NCBI GenBank assembly: GCA_937873555.1
Contig: CALMWN010000396.1
Span: 1-10,892 of the forward strand
Direction of reading: 5' to 3'
DNA from: an uncultured Clostridia bacterium
GTDB lineage: Bacteria; Bacillota; Clostridia; Acetivibrionales; CALMWN01
DNA length: 10,892 nucleotides
The number at the start of each line of letters is the position of its first letter. The stretch's first letter is position 1. The translations under genes and the position numbers were made by a program. Positions 6,835-10,892 of this stretch are shown piece after piece. The notes under the pieces are model-generated. The model saw nothing but the letters and a program-made list of their open reading frames with translations. It made no database searches and was not told where the DNA came from.

Positions 6835-6884
6835 AAAAAAGGGTTCTGTATCCTCTGTTTTTTGAGATAGCAAAACCCTTTTTC
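6835..6884 (-). terminator. Intrinsic terminator of the spore protein gene
   Basis: The arms AAAAAGGGTT and AACCCTTTTTT, with further imperfect pairing inside (TTG-CTATC against GATA-CAG), close a hairpin downstream of the small gene. On the minus strand the T-run is the complement of 6835-6840. The A/T runs on both sides make it potentially bidirectional. It separates this gene from the ABC promoter. Confidence 0.8.
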
Positions 6885-6906
6885 TGTAATTTGATTTTTT
6901 CAACTC

Positions 6907-7092
6907 CTATTTTACCGGGCTGTTTTCTACAAGCATATATACCGGTATTTCCATCTTTTCAAGGCTTCCAGGCCTTGTAACCACTGCAATGTTGTTGTCC
7001 TTCACACTCTCAATCCATACCGGCAGATCCTCATAAAGCACCTGGATATTCTCCTTTGACTGCATTATCTGTTTTGCTCTTACGCTGTCCAA
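6907..7092 (-). CDS. sspH: H-type small acid-soluble spore protein
   Basis: Small DNA-associated spore protein of the SspH family, expected to be made in the developing forespore. From the TTG start the product has 61 residues, close to the usual 59. Family features are visible: RAKQIM near the N-terminus, IQVLYEDLPVWIESV in the middle, and IPVYMLVE near the C-terminus, matching the family pattern of RAxxI, VxYxGxPVxI and xPVxxLxE. I chose TTG at 7092 because GGAGGTGA lies directly upstream with proper spacing and because the family starts just before RAK. An ATG at 7113 would put this ribosome binding site inside the gene. The gene stands alone with its own terminator. I do not see a convincing sigma-G promoter. 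It shows that the organism forms, or descends from forms of, endospores. Confidence 0.85.
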   Translation of the reverse strand: MDSVRAKQIMQSKENIQVLYEDLPVWIESVKDNNIAVVTRPGSLEKMEIPVYMLVENSPVK

Positions 7093-7111
7093 AAAATCAC
7101 CTCCATTTCGC

Positions 7112-7137
7112 AAGTGTCCTAACCCTCACCCTTCTAT
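7112..7137. repeat. Short fragment of a GC-rich dispersed repeat
   Basis: CCCTCACCCTTCTATCTA reads on the other strand as TAGATAGAAGGGTGAGGG. This recalls the GATAGAAAGGGAGC end of the array unit and, more closely, the GGGTGAGGGTT stretch inside the solo copy near 1150. It lies upstream of the spore protein gene, in its likely leader. Confidence 0.45.
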
Positions 7138-7141
7138 CTAT

Positions 7142-7190
7142 ATATTTTACGATAAACATATTACAATCTTATTTTGATATCGTAAAATAT
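7142..7190. repeat. 13-bp inverted repeat with 23-bp spacer
   Basis: ATATTTTACGATA (7142-7154) and TATCGTAAAATAT (7178-7190) are perfect inverted copies. It lies upstream of the spore protein gene and could be an operator, a hairpin, or the ends of a small mobile relic. The symmetry is clear; the role is unknown. Confidence 0.6.
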
Positions 7191-7202
7191 TTACCTTAAT
7201 TC

Positions 7203-7289
7203 ATTGAATACGCAAAGAACCTTTTTGATGCATAAACTGCGCATGGTTCAAGGGCAGTTTATCAATGTAAAATCTTTCGCGTATTCAAT
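7203..7289. repeat. 87-bp long imperfect hairpin (MITE-like or structured RNA)
   Basis: The outer arms ATTGAATACGC (7203-7213) and GCGTATTCAAT (7279-7289) match perfectly. Pairing continues through AAAGA/TCTTT with one bulged base. An inner stem ATAAACTGC (7232-7240) with GCAGTTTAT (7254-7262) closes a 13-nt loop. There is no U-tract for a terminator and no open frame. No clear target duplication is visible. It could be a miniature inverted-repeat element or an RNA structure. Confidence 0.6.
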
Positions 7290-7300
7290 ATAGCTTAACA

Positions 7301-7432
7301 TTATTTAATTACTGTATATGTGGTCGTAAAATTCCTTCCTCCGCCCGTAACCATGATGGTATAAGTCTCTGGCAGTGTATTTGGTGCTACCTGCCAGTCC
7401 CATGCAACATTTCCGTCAACATTATGGTCCAT
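7301..7432 (-). pseudogene. 3' remnant of a secreted-protein gene (Ig-like C-terminal domain)
   Basis: A frame of 43 codons from ATG 7432 ends at TAA 7301. Its product contains GNVAWDWQVAPNTLPETYTI, then a GGGR turn and FTTTYTVIK. The pattern W-x-W-x-V, T-x-P, Y-x-I-x-V-T-x-G-G and a terminal T-V is that of the last strands of an Ig-like domain found at the C-terminus of secreted clostridial proteins, as I recall it; the exact family is not settled. Going upstream the frame runs into the rlmH terminator and a TAG at about 7469. There is no ribosome binding site and no domain start, so the rest of the gene is missing. A tiny functional peptide cannot be ruled out but is unlikely. Confidence 0.5.
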
Positions 7433-7438
7433 AGAATG

Positions 7439-7473
7439 AAAAATAGGCAGCAAACTCAAAGTCCGCTACCTAT
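7439..7473 (-). terminator. Intrinsic terminator of rlmH
   Basis: On the minus strand ATAGGTAGC (7465-7473) pairs with GCTGCCTAT (7443-7451) through nine pairs including one G-U wobble, and is followed by a T-run from 7443 to 7439. It lies about 45 nt after the rlmH stop. The wobble pairs well only on the minus strand, which supports this direction. Confidence 0.8.
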
Positions 7474-7519
7474 AGTATCTCTTTTTTATATTTTTTTATT
7501 TGCATATGAGCAATAGTGA

Positions 7520-7999
7520 TTATTTATGGTACTTCTCACCATTGATGATCTTGAAAGCCCTGAAGAGCTGCTCGAGTAAAATAAGCCTTGTAAGCTGATG
7601 TGGAAAGGTCAGATTTGAAAGGGAAAGCTTGTATGCTGCCATACCCGCAAGCTCGCTGTCAAGTCCCAACGAGCCTCCGATTATGAACGTAAGGTGAGAG
7701 CTTCCTGAAACAAAGAATGCTTCAAGCTTTGCGGCCAGGCCTTCGGAACACGGCTTGTCGCCCTTTACCTCAAGGGCAATAAGTGTAGCTCCCGGTTTTA
7801 TCCTTTTAATGATTCTGTCTGCTTCCTTCCTTTTGACCTGCAGCTCCTGTGCAGGGCTCAAGTTATCCGGAGCCTGCTCGTCCTCCACCTCAAGAACCTC
7901 CAGGTCACAGAACCTCGAAAGCCTTTTACTGTATTCTTCAATACCTTCCTTAAGGTATTTCTCTTTAAGTTTGCCTGCTGCAATTATCGATATCTTCAT
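7520..7999 (-). CDS. rlmH: 23S rRNA (pseudouridine(1915)-N(3))-methyltransferase
   Basis: Small SPOUT-family enzyme that uses S-adenosylmethionine to methylate N3 of pseudouridine 1915 in helix 69 of 23S rRNA on assembled ribosomes. The 159-residue length is typical. The knotted SAM-binding region shows FIIGGSLGL (105-113) and LSLSNLTFPHQLTR (125-138), followed by LILLEQLFRAFKIINGEKYHK at the end. The terminal YHK is the conserved catalytic/RNA-binding tail. The ATG at 7999 starts the standard MKISIIAAGK sequence; the ribosome binding site before it is weak (GGGTTGAT). It lies downstream of walJ, the same order as in many Firmicutes, but the 225-bp repeat-bearing gap may give it its own promoter. 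A clear terminator follows. Confidence 0.95.
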   Translation of the reverse strand: MKISIIAAGKLKEKYLKEGIEEYSKRLSRFCDLEVLEVEDEQAPDNLSPAQELQVKRKEADRIIKRIKPGATLIALEVKGDKPCSEGLAAKLEAFFVSGSSHLTFIIGGSLGLDSELAGMAAYKLSLSNLTFPHQLTRLILLEQLFRAFKIINGEKYHK

Positions 8000-8020
8000 T
8001 GTATCAACCCATTAGTTTAT

Positions 8021-8223
8021 TGTTGAGGAAGTCATCCTAATAAGTTGTTCAGGCTGAGGGAGTTATCCTTCTGTGTCATCCCTGTTGAGGAGGTCATCCT
8101 TATGGGCTGCTCATGTTTAAAGTGCAATAAACTACTAACCTGCCCGTTCTCCAGAGAACATCCTTCCCCAACCATCAACCTGCTCCTTCTTCGAAGATCC
8201 TTCTTCCCCAACTCTCAGCCTGA
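8021..8223. repeat. Degenerate 31-bp tandem repeats between walJ and rlmH
   Basis: Three plus-strand copies of a GTTGAGGAAGTCATCCT-like motif start at 8021, 8052 and 8083, exactly 31 bp apart. The first and third agree at about 23 of 30 positions. Two looser copies of ATCCTTC-CCCAAC-TCA-CCTG start near 8160 and 8197 and resemble the reverse complement of the first set. A short palindrome GTTCTC-CA-GAGAAC lies between the sets (about 8146-8159). No gene, terminator or convincing rlmH promoter is seen. The function is unknown. Confidence 0.55.
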
Positions 8224-8224
8224 T

Positions 8225-9016
8225 TCATATCTCAATGACTCTGCTTGCCCTGTCTCTCAAAGCAACATCTACCCATACATCTGCACCGATGGCTATGTTC
8301 CTCTCACACATTGCATTGTAAACCGTCTGGTATGCCAATTCAGGGAAATTGTTTTCCTTGCTGAGATGCCCCAGGAAAATGTTTCTTGTCCCTTTTTCAG
8401 CAAGATATGCAGCTACCTTTCCTGCCATTTCATTGGAAAGATGGCCTCTGTCGCTCAATATCCTTCTTTTCAGGTTCCATGGATATGGCCCAACCTTCAG
8501 CATCTCAATATCATGGTTGGATTCCAGCAGTATCAGATCGCTCATTTCAAAGTTTGCCAGAAGTTCGTTGTTTATGTGTCCGATGTCGGTGGCAGTAGTC
8601 ACTTTCTTATTGCCTATAAAAAAATTAAAACCGACAGGTTCTTCCGCGTCATGGGGTATCATGAAGGGCTTTATGTAAATATTGCCAATTTCAAACCCTG
8701 TGCCTGTTTCAAAGAACAGCTTGTTCTGTACTGCCACCGGCCCGACTTCCCTTTCCATGGCCCCCCAGGTTCCTGTATTGGCATATATGGGAATATTGAA
8801 CTTTCTCGAAAATATGCCTGCTCCTCTTATATGGTCCGAATGCTCATGGGAAACTAAAATAGCGCTTAATTCGTCAGGTTTTTCTCCTATTGAACGCAGC
8901 GCTTCTATAATCTTTTTGGCACTTAACCCCACATCCACCAGCAGCCTGGTATTATCCGTCCCGATAAACATGGAATTCCCACTGCTTCCACTGAACAAGC
9001 TGCAAAATTTTATCAT
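8225..9016 (-). CDS. walJ: MBL-fold metallo-hydrolase, WalJ (YycJ) family
   Basis: Metallo-beta-lactamase-fold hydrolase of the WalJ/YycJ family, 263 residues, the usual length. Members are thought to act as 5'-to-3' exonucleases linked to DNA repair or to coordination of replication and cell division; this is family knowledge, not shown here. The start CSLFSGSSGNS (5-15) is typical. The metal ligands are H57, H59, D61 and H62 in HEHSDH, with H122, D144 (in TATDIGH) and H217 (in FLGHLSKEN) as likely further ligands. ATG at 9016 is preceded by GGGGGAT. It follows murA by 63 bp with no terminator between, so the two are probably co-transcribed, and it precedes rlmH. In Bacillus the same gene lies beside the walRK region; walRK is not in this window. 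Confidence 0.92.
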   Translation of the reverse strand: MIKFCSLFSGSSGNSMFIGTDNTRLLVDVGLSAKKIIEALRSIGEKPDELSAILVSHEHSDHIRGAGIFSRKFNIPIYANTGTWGAMEREVGPVAVQNKLFFETGTGFEIGNIYIKPFMIPHDAEEPVGFNFFIGNKKVTTATDIGHINNELLANFEMSDLILLESNHDIEMLKVGPYPWNLKRRILSDRGHLSNEMAGKVAAYLAEKGTRNIFLGHLSKENNFPELAYQTVYNAMCERNIAIGADVWVDVALRDRASRVIEI

Positions 9017-9079
9017 TTGTATAATCCCCCGAACTTCTCATCCGTATGTAATACTATATAGCATAAAGCCCGCCTGATA

Positions 9080-10339
9080 TTAAACATCCTCACGACTTAT
9101 ATCGGCACCAAGGCTCCGGAGCTTTTCTTCAAAATTTTCATAGCCCCTGTCGATATACTTGGTCTCATACACTTCAGTCCTACCCGCTGCAATAAGACCT
9201 GCTATAACCAGTGCAGCACCCGCCCTTAAATCCATAGCCTTGACAGGAGCTCCCGAAAGTTTACCTGTACCCTCTATCACGGCCATTCTTCCCTCTACCT
9301 TTATCTGTGCGCCCATCCGCTTCAATTCATCAACGTACTGGAACCTCAAATCCCAGACGCCCTCCGTTATAGTGCTTGTGCCGTCAGCAAGACAGAGCAG
9401 CACAGCCGCCGGCGGATGCAAATCCGTAGGAAATCCCGGGTAAGGCAGTGTCTTGATGTTAGCTTTGTTGATTTTGTTGCTGCCTGCAACCCTTATCCAG
9501 TCTTCACCCTCTATTACCCCAATATTCATTTCTACAAGTTTTGCACTTAATGACTCCATGTGCTTGGGTATGATGTTTTTGACAGTTACATCGCCTCCGG
9601 TGGCAGCCGCAGCGATCATAAAGGTTCCGGCTTCTATCTGGTCGGGGATTATTGAATGAACCGCTCCCCCTTGCAAAGCCTGTACTCCCTTGATTTTAAT
9701 TACATCGGTTCCTGCCCCTTTTACATTTGCTCCCATAGCATTGAGGAAATTGGCCACATCAACCACATGAGGCTCTTTTGCCGCATTCTCTATGGTTGTC
9801 GTTCCCTCAGCCTTTACCGCTGCCAGCATAAGGTTTATTGTCGCTCCAACACTAACAACATCAAGGTAAATCTGGCTTCCTACAAGCCTTTCAGCATTGA
9901 GTTTGATTATTCCATGCTCAACCTCGACCTTTGCACCCATCGCTTCAAAGCCTTTTATGTGCTGGTCTATCGGCCTGAACCCGAAATCGCATCCCCCGGG
10001 GAATGCAACCTCTGCCTTTTTGAACCTTCCCAGCAATGCTCCCAAAAGATAATACGACGCTCTCATGCATTTAACCATGTCGTATGGTGCACTGTATTGG
10101 TTTATGTAAGTGGAATCTATGGTAATAGTGCTATTGTCATCCTGCGTTATCTGCGCTCCCAGCTTCTCAAGGATTTCCTTCAATATGGTTACATCCCTTA
10201 TGGAGGGCACATTCTCTATTCTACACGGCCCATCCACCAGGATGGCCGCCGGTAATATGGCAACCGTGGAATTTTTTCCGCCGCTGATATATACATCGCC
10301 TTTTAATGGCTTTTGCCCGTTTATTACAAACTTGCCCAA
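9080..10339 (-). CDS. murA: UDP-N-acetylglucosamine 1-carboxyvinyltransferase
   Basis: Cytoplasmic enzyme of the first committed step of peptidoglycan synthesis: it transfers enolpyruvate from phosphoenolpyruvate to UDP-GlcNAc and is the fosfomycin target. The 419-residue length is normal. Active-site residues are present: K22-N23, R93, the fosfomycin-reactive C117 in PGGCDFGFRPID, D306 in PGFPTD, R372 in DLRAGAAL and R398 in the closing RGYENF. The bases after Cys (DFGFRP) and after D306 (LHPPAAV) differ from the usual AIGxRP and MQ/LQ forms, suggesting a diverged second-copy type (MurA2/MurZ-like). The start must be TTG at 10339: a TAG precedes it directly in frame, the next Met is at residue 88, and AGGTG lies 8 nt upstream. 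The name murA is by function; a second copy elsewhere is possible. Confidence 0.93.
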   Translation of the reverse strand: MGKFVINGQKPLKGDVYISGGKNSTVAILPAAILVDGPCRIENVPSIRDVTILKEILEKLGAQITQDDNSTITIDSTYINQYSAPYDMVKCMRASYYLLGALLGRFKKAEVAFPGGCDFGFRPIDQHIKGFEAMGAKVEVEHGIIKLNAERLVGSQIYLDVVSVGATINLMLAAVKAEGTTTIENAAKEPHVVDVANFLNAMGANVKGAGTDVIKIKGVQALQGGAVHSIIPDQIEAGTFMIAAAATGGDVTVKNIIPKHMESLSAKLVEMNIGVIEGEDWIRVAGSNKINKANIKTLPYPGFPTDLHPPAAVLLCLADGTSTITEGVWDLRFQYVDELKRMGAQIKVEGRMAVIEGTGKLSGAPVKAMDLRAGAALVIAGLIAAGRTEVYETKYIDRGYENFEEKLRSLGADISREDV

Positions 10340-10388
10340 CTAAATAACACCTGCTTTCAAAATTTTACGGCAAAATACTTCAGAGGTT

Positions 10389-10397
10389 ATTATACCA
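10389..10397 (-). promoter_or_regulatory. Extended -10 promoter of murA
   Basis: On the minus strand TGGTATAAT combines a perfect -10 hexamer (10389-10394) with a TGn extension. The -35 position 17 bp upstream (TGGAAG) is poor, as is usual for extended -10 promoters. Transcription would start near 10382, giving a leader of about 43 nt. Confidence 0.6.
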
Positions 10398-10467
10398 CTT
10401 TGTACGATATTCTTCCAGAGTTTATTGGAGTGAAGTTAGCTTATTGTTGGTATACTATATAGCCCTG

Positions 10468-10892
10468 GCTCCCCTCCTAGCCTCCCTTCACAGCTCTTTA
10501 CCTCTTGTCCTCTTACAGAGTCCTGCTTTTCCTTCCCCTTGAAGTGAGGGGAAGATAGAAAGGGAGCTGCTCTGTATTGCTCCCCTCCTGACCTCCCCTC
10601 ATTTCTCTTTACCTCTGTCCCCTTACAGAGTCCTGCTTTTCCTTCCCCTTGAAGTGAGGGGAAGATAGAAAGGGAGCTGCTCTGTATTGCTCCCCTCCTG
10701 ACCTCCCCTCATTTCTCTTTACCTCTGTCCCCTTACAGAGTCCTGCTTTTCCTTCCCCTTGAAGTGAGGGGAAGATAGAAAGGGAGCTGCTCTGTATTGC
10801 TCCCCTCCTGACCTCCCTTTACCGCTCTTTACCTTTATCCTCTTACAGAGTCCTGCTTTTCCTTCCCCTTGAAGTGAGGGGAAGATAGAAAG
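10468..10892. repeat. Tandem array of a 110-bp GC-rich unit (four copies, last cut by the window edge)
   Basis: Units start at 10468 (111 bp), 10579, 10689 and 10799 (partial). The second and third units are identical over 110 bp; the first and fourth share variants in their left halves. Each unit begins GCTCCCCTCCT and has near its right end a hairpin CTTCCCCT (10532-10539) / AGGGGAAG (10547-10554) with a 7-nt loop. It ends GATAGAAAGGGAGC, and an 11-bp linker TGCTCTGTATT leads to the next unit. The ends GCTCCC/GGGAGC form short inverted termini. No open frame, U-tract or variable spacer is seen, so it is neither a gene nor a CRISPR. It lies upstream of murA, and more units may continue outside the window. 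Confidence 0.85.

Noticed and set aside
7093..7200. Sigma-G promoter for the spore protein gene
   Set aside because: No pair of -35 and -10 elements close to the sigma-G consensus at proper spacing could be found; the best -10-like match (near 7170-7176) lacks a partner.
8045..8857. 270-residue plus-strand open frame
   Set aside because: It lies antisense to walJ, which has all its metal-binding motifs. It has no ribosome binding site and its residue composition (many Cys, Phe, Ser) is typical of a reverse-strand shadow.
9656..10255. 199-residue plus-strand open frame
   Set aside because: Entirely antisense to murA, Cys- and Tyr-rich with no domain pattern; a shadow.
10532..10554. Array hairpins as intrinsic terminators
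   Set aside because: The stem is good but no T-run follows on either strand.
10468..10892. CRISPR array
   Set aside because: The whole 110-bp period is repeated, with no unique spacers between short repeats and no cas gene nearby.

Overview
The window reads as chromosomal DNA of an anaerobic, spore-forming Gram-positive bacterium (class Clostridia). The evidence is an H-type small acid-soluble spore protein gene, a DUF362/ferredoxin-type iron-sulfur protein, the walJ-rlmH pairing common in Firmicutes, AGGAGG-type ribosome binding sites and frequent TTG starts. The genus is not determined. Except for the first gene, all protein genes are on the minus strand, so that part is best read from right to left.

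Right end (10892 to about 7300, minus strand). A tandem array with a 110-bp period, running off the window edge, lies upstream of murA (peptidoglycan precursor synthesis). murA has a TTG start and an extended -10 promoter. It is followed after 63 bp by walJ (metallo-beta-lactamase-fold hydrolase), then by a 225-bp spacer with degenerate 31-bp repeats, then by rlmH (23S rRNA methyltransferase), which ends in a clear intrinsic terminator. Beyond it lie a 43-codon remnant of a lost gene and two nested inverted repeats.

Middle (7100 to 3170, minus strand). A small spore protein gene (sspH type, TTG start) with its own terminator comes first. Next is a well-formed promoter driving two abutting genes for a heterodimeric ABC exporter. 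The NBD motifs show that one ATP site is degenerate and one is canonical.

Left part. Between the ABC genes and galU, on the plus strand, is a complete FMN riboswitch: promoter, aptamer, terminator, ribosome binding site and ATG. The reading frame after the ATG has only three sense codons before a stop, and a copy of the dispersed repeat follows. The riboswitch therefore has no gene to control, and any read-through would run antisense into the ABC exporter operon. This is the most unusual feature of the window. galU (UDP-glucose synthesis, TTG start) is divergent from the riboswitch. It is followed by a small membrane-anchored protein of unknown function, whose start codon sits one base from a perfect 36-bp palindrome. 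The plus-strand gene at the far left, a 5'-truncated DUF362 protein with two [4Fe-4S] motifs, converges on it across another copy of the dispersed GC-rich repeat.

A repeat family built around a GGGGAAGATAGA-type core therefore occurs at three or four places. One copy sits exactly where the riboswitch's gene appears to have been lost. I see no CRISPR array, tRNA, rRNA, transposase or phage gene, and no clear multi-gene novel system. The novelty is in the intergenic DNA.
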